DNA of 64,000 bases from Pseudomonas sp. Irchel 3E20 (GTDB lineage: Bacteria; Pseudomonadota; Gammaproteobacteria; Pseudomonadales; Pseudomonadaceae). The translations under genes and the position numbers were made by a program. The notes below the pieces were generated by a model. The model ran no database searches. It saw only the letters and a list, made by a program, of their open reading frames with translations, and had not been told where the DNA came from. The DNA lies in contig NZ_FYEE01000004.1 in assembly GCF_900187645.1 (NCBI RefSeq), forward strand, positions 310,001-374,000. The letters are read 5' to 3'. How positions within the stretch are numbered: position 1 is the stretch's first letter; the number at the start of each line of letters is the position of its first letter. Positions 36,801 to 43,690 of the stretch are shown here, piece by piece.

Positions 36801-37658
36801 TCAACCTTGGACGGCCTCGAAAAACGACGACGTCAGGCGACTGGCACGACGCTCGGCCAGGCAATAGAGGTAAGTCTCGGTGTACACCGGGTCGCCCTCG
36901 AGGCGGACCATGCGGATGCGCGGGTCGGCGATAAACTCCGCCTCCGACACCGTGCCCAGGCCCATGCCTCGCACCACCGCTTCACGCAGGGCCTCACGGC
37001 TGCCGATTTCCATAGCCACCCGCGGCACCACCCCGGCAGCGGCCAAGGCCTGCTCCATCACCGCACGGGTGGTTGAACCGCCCTCGCGTTGCAGCAGGGG
37101 CTGGCCTTCCAGTTCCTGCAACGACACCTGGCCGCGCCGGGCCAGAGGGTGTTCGTGATGGACAAACAGCACCACAGCGTGGCGCGCGTAGAGCACCGAA
37201 CTCAGCGCCGGATCATCATGGCGGCCGGCCAGCACCGCGATGTCGGTGGCGTAGTTTTTGAGATCCGCCAACACCTGGGCCGAGTTACCCACCCGGATCG
37301 ACACCTCGATACGCGGGTAGCGCTGGCGGTAGCCATCGACCATCTCGATCACATGGAACGGCCCCACGGCCCCCAACTTGAGCTGGCCACTGTCCAGGCG
37401 CCCCGAGTCGCGCAGCAGGTGCTGGGCCTCCAGGTCCAGCGCTTCCAGGGCCTGGGCAATGGGTAGCAACTGGCGCCCCACATCAGACAACTCGATACGC
37501 CGCCCACGACGGTGGAACAACTCCACGCCGTGCTGGTGCTCCAGGTGTTGCACCTGAGTGGTCAGCGTCGGCTGGCTCAGGCCCAGGGCACGCGCCCCGG
37601 CACTGAAACTGCCGTGACGCGCCACAGCGAGGAAGGCACGCAGCTTGGCGTTCGACAT
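36801..37658 (-). CDS. LysR-family regulator divergent from the phosphonate importer
   Basis: A 285-residue LysR protein: winged helix-turn-helix at about 1-60 (F-L-A-V-A-R-H-G-S-F-S-A-G-A-R-A-L-G-L-S-Q-P-T-L), then the effector-binding domain from about 90. It starts 109 nt from the divergent phnD, the standard arrangement of a LysR activator and its target operon, so an organophosphonate-type inducer is plausible. It closely precedes rlhA on the same strand, but that is probably chance. Confidence 0.9.
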   Translation of the reverse strand: MSNAKLRAFLAVARHGSFSAGARALGLSQPTLTTQVQHLEHQHGVELFHRRGRRIELSDVGRQLLPIAQALEALDLEAQHLLRDSGRLDSGQLKLGAVGPFHVIEMVDGYRQRYPRIEVSIRVGNSAQVLADLKNYATDIAVLAGRHDDPALSSVLYARHAVVLFVHHEHPLARRGQVSLQELEGQPLLQREGGSTTRAVMEQALAAAGVVPRVAMEIGSREALREAVVRGMGLGTVSEAEFIADPRIRMVRLEGDPVYTETYLYCLAERRASRLTSSFFEAVQG

Positions 37659-37714
37659 CCATAGACTCCATCAATAGTTAACCCAGCAAACCCATATTGA
37701 ATTGATCCTATGAC

Positions 37715-37726
37715 TGTCACGTGACA
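37715..37726. promoter_or_regulatory. Palindrome TGTCACGTGACA in the LysR/phnD promoter region
   Basis: A perfect 12-bp palindrome 42 nt before the phnD start, in the 109-bp divergent promoter region. An ATCAAT/ATTGAT imperfect dyad (37671-37705) lies beside it. Either could be a regulator site; which protein binds is not known. Confidence 0.4.
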
Positions 37727-37767
37727 CTCCTAGCCTGTGGTCACTGCCCACAACCTCCTGGAATGCC

Positions 37768-38637
37768 ATGAAACCTGTCTCCCGTTTTTTGCGTGTCGCC
37801 AGCCTCGCCCTGTTGTCCCTGGGTGCGGCCAGCGTGGCGACTGCCAAGGATCAACTGACCATCGGCCTGATTCCCTCCGAGGATTCCCAGGCGATGATCG
37901 AATCCAGCAAGCAAGTGCTCAGTAGCCTGGAACAGCAACTGGGCATGCCGGTGGTGCCCTTTGTCGCCACGGACTACAACGGCATTATCGAAGCCTTACG
38001 CGCCGGCAAGCTCGACGTCGCCTACCTGGGCCCTTTCTCCTACGTGCTGGCGACCTCAGTGGCCGAGGTCGAGGCGTTCGCCGTGGCCGTGACCAAGAAA
38101 ACCGGGCAAAGCGCCTACAAGAGCGTGATCCTGGCGCGCAAGGACAGTGGCATCCGTGAACTGGCCGACCTCAAGGGCCGAACCTTTGCCTTTGTGGACC
38201 CTAGCTCCGCGTCCGGGCACCTGTTTCCCAAGGCCGGGTTGGAGCAGGCCGGTTTTGTCCCTGCCGAACTGTTTTCCCGGGTGATTTTCTCTGGCTCCCA
38301 TGACGCCAGCATCCTCGCCGTGGAGAACCGCAAGGTGGATGCCGCCGCCGTGGCCGACCGGATTTTCGCCAGCGCCGTGGCCAAAGGCGTGGTCAAGCAG
38401 GACGACTTCCAACAGGTGTGGAGTTCGCGGGCAATTCCCGAGTCGCCCATGGTCTGGCGCAAGGACCTGGACCCGGCCCTCAAACTCAAGGTCGCTGCTG
38501 CACTGGCAGCGATCAAGGACGTGCCGTGGGGCGACCAGGGTGTGCTCGACGGTTTCCAGCCCACCCACGATGGTGCCTATGACGTGGTTCGCGACACCGC
38601 CAAGGTGCTCGATCTCGATTTGCGGAGGATGAAATGA
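37768..38637 (+). CDS. phnD: Phosphonate-type ABC transporter periplasmic binding protein
   Basis: A 289-residue PhnD-family protein. The signal peptide ends near V-A-T-A-K; the mature part opens L-T-I-G-L-I-P-S-E-D-S-Q. Y-N-G-I-I-E-A-L-R-A-G-K-L-D-V-A-Y-L-G-P-F-S-Y and D-P-S-S-A-S-G-H-L-F-P are PhnD hallmarks (phosphonate-binding Ser/Thr/Tyr). It is first of phnD-phnC-phnE and overlaps phnC by 4 nt. The likely ligand is 2-aminoethylphosphonate, another organophosphonate, or phosphite. Confidence 0.92.
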   Translation: MKPVSRFLRVASLALLSLGAASVATAKDQLTIGLIPSEDSQAMIESSKQVLSSLEQQLGMPVVPFVATDYNGIIEALRAGKLDVAYLGPFSYVLATSVAEVEAFAVAVTKKTGQSAYKSVILARKDSGIRELADLKGRTFAFVDPSSASGHLFPKAGLEQAGFVPAELFSRVIFSGSHDASILAVENRKVDAAAVADRIFASAVAKGVVKQDDFQQVWSSRAIPESPMVWRKDLDPALKLKVAAALAAIKDVPWGDQGVLDGFQPTHDGAYDVVRDTAKVLDLDLRRMK

Positions 38638-39410
38638 TCCGCATCGGCCAACTGACCAAGCACTTCGGCAGCAACCCGGTGTTGCGCGGCATCGACCTGC
38701 AGGTGGATGCCGGCGAATTCGTGGTGGTGCTGGGCCAGTCCGGCGCCGGTAAGTCCACCTTGCTGCGCTGTATCAATCGCCTGGCCCGGGCCGACTCCGG
38801 CACCTTGCAGGTGGCGGGCATCGATGCGTTGGCCTGCGCCGACCCGCGCCTGCTGCGCCAACAGGTGGCAATGATCTTCCAGCACCACAACGTGGTGCCG
38901 CGCCTGAGCGTGTTGAAAAACGTACTGACCGGGCGCCTTGGCGCAGTCTCGACCCTGGCCTCGGTGCTGCATCTGTTTCGCCGCGAGGATATCGAGCTGG
39001 CCATGCAATGCCTGGCCCGGGTCGAACTGGACCACAAGGCCCACCAACGCACCGATGCGCTGTCCGGCGGGCAGATGCAGCGCGTGGGCATCGCCCGCGC
39101 CCTGGCCCAACGACCGAAGGTGATCCTCGCCGACGAACCGGTGGCCAGCCTGGACCCCAAGACGGCGCGCCTGGTGTTGCAGTACCTGCGCGATGCCAGT
39201 CGCGAACTGGGCATCACCGTGGTGTGTAACCTGCACCAGGTCGAATACGCCCGGGAGTTCGGCGACCGGATTGTCGGCCTGGCCCACGGCAGCCTGGTGT
39301 ACGACGGCAGCCCCCAAGGCCTGGGCGAAGCCGATTTGCAACGCATCTATCCAGGCCAGCCTGTGCAGCCTGCGGCGCCACTGCCTGCCATGACCTACTG
39401 CGCGAACTGA
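38634..39410 (+). CDS. phnC: Phosphonate ABC transporter ATP-binding protein
   Basis: A 258-residue ATPase with Walker A G-Q-S-G-A-G-K-S-T, Q-loop I-F-Q-H-H-N, signature L-S-G-G-Q-M-Q-R, Walker B V-I-L-A-D-E-P and switch His in N-L-H-Q-V. The N-V-V-P-R-L-S-V-L-K-N-V-L-T-G-R-L-G stretch is typical for PhnC. It overlaps the phnD stop by ATGA and is 10 nt from phnE. Confidence 0.94.
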   Translation: MIRIGQLTKHFGSNPVLRGIDLQVDAGEFVVVLGQSGAGKSTLLRCINRLARADSGTLQVAGIDALACADPRLLRQQVAMIFQHHNVVPRLSVLKNVLTGRLGAVSTLASVLHLFRREDIELAMQCLARVELDHKAHQRTDALSGGQMQRVGIARALAQRPKVILADEPVASLDPKTARLVLQYLRDASRELGITVVCNLHQVEYAREFGDRIVGLAHGSLVYDGSPQGLGEADLQRIYPGQPVQPAAPLPAMTYCAN

Positions 39411-39420
39411 GGGGCTGAAT

Positions 39421-40239
39421 ATGAAACCGCACAACTATCTCTGGACCGTCGCGCTGCCCCAGGGCGCACGTGGCTGGCTGGGCACCGGCGCACTGGTGCT
39501 CGCGGTGGTGATGATCCTGCACTGGAGTGCCCGGGGCGCGCAGCTCAGCGTCGGGGAACTGGCTTCGGGCCTGCCGCAGATCGGTGATTTTCTCGCGCGC
39601 ACCGTGCCACCGGACCTGAGCATCCTGCCCAGGTTGCTGGCCCCGGCGGTGGAAACCCTGCAAATCGCGATCTGGGGCACCTTGCTCGGCGTGTTGCTGG
39701 CCATTCCGCTGTCGTTCCTGGCGGCACGCAACCTGAGCCGTAATCGCCTGGTGTTCCATGCCACGCGGCAGTTTCTCAACTTCACCCGCAGCATCAACGA
39801 GTTGATCCTGGCGCTGATTTTCGTCTCCGCCGTCGGTCTTGGGCCTTTTCCCGGCGTATTGGCCCTGGCGTTGCACGGCCTGGGTATGCTCGGCAAATTT
39901 TTTGCCGAGAGCATCGAGGAAATCGACCAGGGCCCCATCGAGGCGCTCCAGGCCACCGGCGCGCGGCCCCTGCAAGTGATCGTGTTCGGCGTCTTGCCGC
40001 AAGTCACCACGGCGTGGATCGCCGTGGTGCTCTACCGTTTCGAGGTCAACCTGCGGTCGGCCACCGTGCTGGGCATGGTCGGTGCCGGCGGGCTGGGGTT
40101 TGAGCTGGTCAGCAGCCTCAAGTTGTTCAAATACCAGGAGACCGCCACCTGCATCCTCGTCATAACCGTAATGGTGATCCTCGCCGACGCGCTCTCTAGC
40201 CGGCTGCGTAACGCCATCCAGCGCGGTGCCAGCCATTGA
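39421..40239 (+). CDS. phnE: Phosphonate ABC transporter permease
   Basis: A 272-residue inner-membrane protein with about six helices and a soluble N-terminal stretch. E-A-L-Q-A-T-G-A-R-P-L-Q-V-I-V-F-G-V-L-P-Q is the EAA coupling loop; N-F-T-R-S-I-N-E-L-I-L-A-L-I-F and N-L-R-S-A-T-V-L-G-M-V-G-A-G-G-L-G are PhnE signatures. Third gene of the importer; the dehydrogenase follows 116 nt on. Confidence 0.94.
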   Translation: MKPHNYLWTVALPQGARGWLGTGALVLAVVMILHWSARGAQLSVGELASGLPQIGDFLARTVPPDLSILPRLLAPAVETLQIAIWGTLLGVLLAIPLSFLAARNLSRNRLVFHATRQFLNFTRSINELILALIFVSAVGLGPFPGVLALALHGLGMLGKFFAESIEEIDQGPIEALQATGARPLQVIVFGVLPQVTTAWIAVVLYRFEVNLRSATVLGMVGAGGLGFELVSSLKLFKYQETATCILVITVMVILADALSSRLRNAIQRGASH

Positions 40240-40355
40240 ACCGGCGTGCGCCGTTTCGGCCGGGCCGATTCAAGACTGCCAATGATCGATGTGAGCTGTT
40301 GTCGTCGGCCCCCGGCGATGGGGCCACTTGCACCAACAACAATAAAGGACCCGCC

Positions 40356-41468
40356 ATGACCGCTCGATTCCACAACCCGGTTGATACCCGTTTCGGCTGG
40401 GGTAGCCTGCTGGAACTGGCCGACATCACCGCCCATCAACGCGTGGCCCTGGTGACCTTCCCCGAAGCCCGGGCCCTGGGCCTGGTGCAGCGCCTTGCGC
40501 AGCTGCTGGGCGAACGCCTGGTGTACGTGATCGAGGATGTGCAACCCAACCCGGACGTGGCGCAGTTGAGCGCCACCTATGAACGGTTCTGGCAGCAGGC
40601 GGGCGACTGCGACGTGGTGGTCGCCGTGGGCGGTGGCAGCGCCATCGATACCGCCAAAGCGCTGATTGTGGGTACCGAATCCGGTCATTTCGATGAACTG
40701 CTGGCCCTGTTGGCCAGCGGCCAGCCTTTTGTGCCGGCCCGTTGCAAAACCCTGATCGCGGTGCCCACCACCGCCGGCACCGGTAGCGAAGTAACACCCT
40801 GGGCGACCATTTGGGACGCCCTGAGCCAGAAAAAATACTCGCTGCACCTAGAGTGCACCTGGCCCCGCATCGCCATCATCGACCCGCAGTTGATGCTCAC
40901 GGTGCCGGCCTCGGTCACAGTCTCCACCGGGCTCGACGCACTGTCCCACGCCCTGGAGTCGATCTGGAACGTCAACGCCAACCCAATCTCCGACACTTTT
41001 GCCGTGGCGGCCATCGAGGACATCCTCCAATGCCTGCCGTTACTACGCCATGACCTAGCCAACCAGGAACTGCGTTCGCGCATGGCCCTGGCGGCGCTCA
41101 AGGCCGGGCTGGCGTTCTCCAACACCAAAACCGCCCTGGCCCATTCCATTTCCTATGAAATGACCCTGCGCCATGGCCTGCCCCATGGCATCGCCTGTTC
41201 GTTCACCCTACCGCTGGTGCTCGGCCTGGCCTGGGGCCATGACGCGACCCGGGACCGCACCCTGCAACGGGTGTTCGGCCCGGACCTGGACCAGGCCCAG
41301 CGCCAGTTGCGTGAGTTTCTCCATGAACTGGGGGTCAAGACCGAATTCGCCGACTACGGCGTGACGGCCGCCGATTCCCAAGCCATGGTCACGTTCGCCC
41401 TACAAGGCGCGCGCGGCAAAAACTTCATCGGGCGCCTGGCCCGCAGCGAAACACCCCGGGGTGCGTGA
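40356..41468 (+). CDS. Iron-containing alcohol dehydrogenase, phosphonate-associated type
   Basis: A 370-residue group III (Fe) alcohol dehydrogenase. NAD site V-A-V-G-G-G-S-A-I-D-T-A-K, T-T-A-G-T-G-S-E-V-T-P, metal ligands in L-D-A-L-S-H-A-L-E-S and L-R-H-G-L-P-H-G. A subfamily of these enzymes is linked to phosphonate operons, where reduction of phosphonoacetaldehyde or oxidation of hydroxyethylphosphonate-like alcohols is proposed. The ATG at 40356 is preceded by AAAGGA; an in-frame TTG at 40236 would overlap phnE but the extra 40 residues look non-coding. The direction and substrate are inferred from context only. Confidence 0.88.
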   Translation: MTARFHNPVDTRFGWGSLLELADITAHQRVALVTFPEARALGLVQRLAQLLGERLVYVIEDVQPNPDVAQLSATYERFWQQAGDCDVVVAVGGGSAIDTAKALIVGTESGHFDELLALLASGQPFVPARCKTLIAVPTTAGTGSEVTPWATIWDALSQKKYSLHLECTWPRIAIIDPQLMLTVPASVTVSTGLDALSHALESIWNVNANPISDTFAVAAIEDILQCLPLLRHDLANQELRSRMALAALKAGLAFSNTKTALAHSISYEMTLRHGLPHGIACSFTLPLVLGLAWGHDATRDRTLQRVFGPDLDQAQRQLREFLHELGVKTEFADYGVTAADSQAMVTFALQGARGKNFIGRLARSETPRGA

Positions 41469-41475
41469 GTTTGCG

Positions 41476-41784
41476 CTAGTTCGACACGGGTTCAAGGAAG
41501 ATCAGTTGCAGCGGCGCAGCCAGCAAGTCCTCGGCCAGGGCGGCAAAACGCTGGAAGTGGGGCATCGTAAAGTGCGCATCAAGGGCTGCCTGATCTTCGA
41601 ACGCCTCACGCATATAGAAGGTGCCACGCTCATCGCGCAGCTCGAACAACACGTAGTCAAGGTTGCCCGGTTCAGCCCGTGTTGGCTCAACCAGTGCCAA
41701 CAACGCCTCTCTAAGCGCCTCCTGCCGACCGGCCCTGGCCTTGAGCACGGCCAGGGATACCAGCGATTTATTGGATGAACTCAT
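41476..41784 (-). CDS. Putative quinol monooxygenase, ABM domain
   Basis: A 102-residue single-domain protein of the antibiotic biosynthesis monooxygenase (ABM) fold: S-L-A-V-L-K-A-R-A-G-R-Q-E-A-L, E-P-G-N-L-D-Y-V-L-F-E-L, F-Y-M-R-E-A-F-E-D-Q-A-A-L-D-A-H-F. The E-P-G-x-x-x-Y and F-x-x-E-x-F-x-D-Q-x-A-x-x-x-H pattern is like YgiN-type quinol monooxygenases. GGGAGGTG precedes the ATG at 41784. It is convergent with the dehydrogenase gene, 7 nt away. An unrelated housekeeping role is likely. Confidence 0.85.
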   Translation of the reverse strand: MSSSNKSLVSLAVLKARAGRQEALREALLALVEPTRAEPGNLDYVLFELRDERGTFYMREAFEDQAALDAHFTMPHFQRFAALAEDLLAAPLQLIFLEPVSN

Positions 41785-42017
41785 GAACACACCTCCCGCG
41801 AATCAACATTATTTGAACGATCACACGGGCATCATCCTCGTCTTCTTGCCAGGCAATAAAAACCCGCAGAATGCACCAACACTTTCAATCAAAAAATGAA
41901 AATGCTTCAGCCCATCCCAAACCGACGCTTTTAGGGCCACACAAAGATTTCGCCGCCTTGGAGCGACGTAAAGCTGGAGGAGGGAATTGCAGGGCAACGC
42001 CTGTTGCGGGAGGGAAA

Positions 42018-42056
42018 ACCAAAAGGGCTTGCACGAGGTTTCTCATGCAAGCCCTT
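42018..42056 (-). terminator. Terminator of tRNA-Leu
   Basis: Minus-strand stem AAGGGCTTGCA/TGCAAGCCCTT with a 12-nt loop, followed by TTGGTTTTC, starting 9 nt after the tRNA 3' end. Confidence 0.85.
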
Positions 42057-42064
42057 GATATTCA

Positions 42065-42151
42065 TGGTGCCCGAAGCCGGAATCGAACCGGCACGCCCTT
42101 ACGAGCGGGGGATTTTAAGTCCCATGCGTCTACCAGTTTCGCCATTCGGGC
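42065..42151 (-). tRNA. tRNA-Leu (UAA anticodon)
   Basis: An 87-nt class II tRNA read on the minus strand. Acceptor GCCCGAA pairs with TTCGGGC before an encoded ACCA; the D-arm has the usual GACGCA, the anticodon loop is CTTAAAA (UAA), there is a long variable arm and the T-loop GGTTCGATTCC. In several Pseudomonas I recall the order tRNA-Gly, tRNA-Cys, tRNA-Leu; here the Cys gene is 4.6 kb away because of the inserted element. Confidence 0.97.
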
Positions 42152-42306
42152 GGTAGCGCGAGTTGAGTAAAAAGCCCACTGGATATAACCACCAGCTCGC
42201 TCGTTTACCCATGCAGCAGGGGGAGAAATATATACATCCAGCCCCTACGAAGCAAGCTGGGCGACAGCGTTTTCAAAACAAAATCCCACTTGCCGAAGCA
42301 AATAAA

Positions 42307-42337
42307 AAGCTCCGTAAATCATAGATCTACGGAGCTT
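42307..42337 (-). terminator. Displaced tRNA-Cys-type terminator
   Basis: Stem AAGCTCCGTA/TACGGAGCTT, placed relative to the att repeat exactly as the terminator at 46741 is to the intact tRNA-Cys. It is probably the original chromosomal tRNA-Cys terminator, left behind on the far side of the integrated element. Confidence 0.7.
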
Positions 42338-42341
42338 ATTT

Positions 42342-42392
42342 AGAGTGGAGGCCGAGGTCGGAATCGAACCGGCGTAGGCGGATTTGCAATCC
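42342..42392. repeat. Attachment site: tRNA-Cys 3' half (distal copy)
   Basis: 51 bp identical to 46776-46826. It holds the tRNA-Cys 3' portion from the anticodon stem to CCA (42346-42392, minus strand) plus 4 downstream bases. Sequence beyond 42392 diverges completely from the tRNA. It marks one end of the inserted element. Confidence 0.92.
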
Positions 42393-42434
42393 ACTATAAA
42401 TATGCTTAATTTCAATAGCTTAGCACCGAAAAGG

Positions 42435-42514
42435 TTCCGCAAGCCAGCGTTTCATGCCGAGCTCGGGGCCACGCGGGCCACGCGGGCCGGGCGGGTGGTT
42501 TGGAGTTGCGGAAG
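42435..42514. repeat. Arm-site-like repeats near the left att
   Basis: GTTGCGGAAG at 42505-42514 and its inverse core TTCCGCAA at 42435-42442. The same 10-mer occurs twice near the other att. Together they look like arm-type binding sites of the lost integrase. The 42393-42566 stretch holds no gene. Confidence 0.5.
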
Positions 42515-42566
42515 TTTTCCGCCCCCAGACCAGACATCCCGAGAATGAGCCTCTGTCATCAATTCC

Positions 42567-43088
42567 CTACCATCTCAACTCCCTCACATACGCCTGGCAA
42601 GCCCGCAGCGCGATCAATCCTTGGTCGCCGGCATCGGTGATGCTGATAATTCGTTGAGCATGCGCTGGGTCAAGTCGGGCGCGCGCTCCTCCATGAACCA
42701 CGCCGCCGGCGCCGGGATCGGCTGACACTGCGCAGCCACTGGCTGAATCCGCGGTGTCGAGTAGGACTGACAGCCGCAGATCAGCAGTAGCAAGACGGTC
42801 ACGCAGGCGAGTCTGGTTTTTCTGGGCATCGGATAATTCCCGGTAGTGGAGTTGGTCGCTGTCGGCCAGGCGCTGCTCCAGGGCCAGGCGTTTGTCCTGC
42901 TCGGCGCGGGCTTGGGTTGCTGCGGCATTGCTGAGGGTGCCCAGGATGCTTTCGTGGGCCAGTGCCTGATCCGATAGCCGCTTGCCGTAGCGCCAGTCCT
43001 GCACCTGCCAGACGCCCGCCCCGCTGCCAGCCATCAGCAGCAGGATCAGCGCCGCCCAGCCAGCAAGGCGCCAGGTGGCGGGATTCAT
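42567..43088 (-). CDS. Rz: Phage lysis protein Rz-like inner-membrane spanin
   Basis: A 173-residue protein with one N-terminal transmembrane helix (W-A-A-L-I-L-L-L-M-A-G-S-G-A-G-V-W), then a long charged helical periplasmic region (A-E-Q-D-K-R-L-A-L-E-Q-R-L-A-D). This is the i-spanin layout; it joins with Rz1 to fuse inner and outer membranes at lysis. The ATG at 43088 overlaps the endolysin stop by 4 nt. The Rz1 gene lies wholly inside it in another frame. Confidence 0.88.
   Translation of the reverse strand: MNPATWRLAGWAALILLLMAGSGAGVWQVQDWRYGKRLSDQALAHESILGTLSNAAATQARAEQDKRLALEQRLADSDQLHYRELSDAQKNQTRLRDRLATADLRLSVLLDTADSASGCAVSADPGAGGVVHGGARARLDPAHAQRIISITDAGDQGLIALRACQAYVRELRW
42614..42829 (-). 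CDS. Rz1: Rz1-like outer-membrane lipoprotein spanin, nested in Rz
   Basis: A 71-residue lipoprotein encoded in a different frame within Rz. Signal M-P-R-K-T-R-L-A-C-V-T-V-L-L-L-L-I-C-G-C with lipobox I-C-G-C, then a short Pro-containing mature part (R-I-Q-P-V-A-A-Q-C-Q-P-I-P-A-P). Nested Rz/Rz1 pairs are standard in tailed phages, which supports both calls. Confidence 0.85.
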   Translation of the reverse strand: MPRKTRLACVTVLLLLICGCQSYSTPRIQPVAAQCQPIPAPAAWFMEERAPDLTQRMLNELSASPMPATKD

Positions 43089-43618
43089 GTCAGCACCGTC
43101 AGCGCTTTCGCGTACAGCGCCCGGCGATTCGCCGCGCCGTTCTGGCCGCCGTTGATCTTGCTGGTGATCTTGTCGAAGCTGCCAGCATCCGCCAGGGTGT
43201 TCAGCCCCGCCCGATGCCAGAACCACGCCGCCGACATGGCTGCGTGCTGGGGCTCCTCCAGCAACTCGGGGCACTTGAGCAGGCCCAGGCCCAGGGCTTC
43301 ACCGCACGCCGCGTAGTTGGCCCGGCCGGTAACCTGGATCAGGCCCCGCCCGCGGAACTTGGAGCCGTCACCTTGGACGGTGTTGCCCAGATCCTTGCGG
43401 CCCTCATAGCCGGCCTGCTGCTTGGTTGGCCCCCAGATCTCGCGCACGTAGCGCAGTTGGCCAGACTCATGGCCGATCTGGGCAATGAACGCTGCCACGC
43501 GCGCGGGCGTGACAATGCCGAACTTGCCCATGGCGGTGTTGAGGACAGGTGCAAAAACGCCGGCTTTAGCGCCGGCGTTGGGGAGGATCAGCAGCAGTTG
43601 CTGCGCGGTGATGGGCAT
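43085..43618 (-). CDS. Phage endolysin, glycoside hydrolase family 19
   Basis: A 177-residue chitinase-like muramidase. The catalytic Glu is in Q-I-G-H-E-S-G-Q-L (Glu51), a second Glu at about 60 (V-R-E-I-W-G), and K-F-R-G-R-G-L-I-Q-V-T-G-R-A-N-Y is the GH19 signature. No signal peptide, so it would need a holin, and none is recognised here. It is coupled to Rz by ATGA overlap, completing a lysis cassette. Confidence 0.92.
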   Translation of the reverse strand: MPITAQQLLLILPNAGAKAGVFAPVLNTAMGKFGIVTPARVAAFIAQIGHESGQLRYVREIWGPTKQQAGYEGRKDLGNTVQGDGSKFRGRGLIQVTGRANYAACGEALGLGLLKCPELLEEPQHAAMSAAWFWHRAGLNTLADAGSFDKITSKINGGQNGAANRRALYAKALTVLT

Positions 43619-43690
43619 TGCTTTTCTCCAGGTGAAAAAAACCCAGCCAAGGCTGGGTTCGGTTGAATTATGACGCTAAAAATTCGACAG

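Noticed and set aside
40236..40355. TTG start overlapping phnE for the alcohol dehydrogenase
   Set aside because: It adds about 40 residues unlike the family; the ATG at 40356 has a good ribosome-binding site and the usual N-terminus.
42342..42392. A second complete tRNA-Cys gene
   Set aside because: Only the 3' half is present; beyond 42392 the sequence cannot form the D-arm or the 5' acceptor strand.
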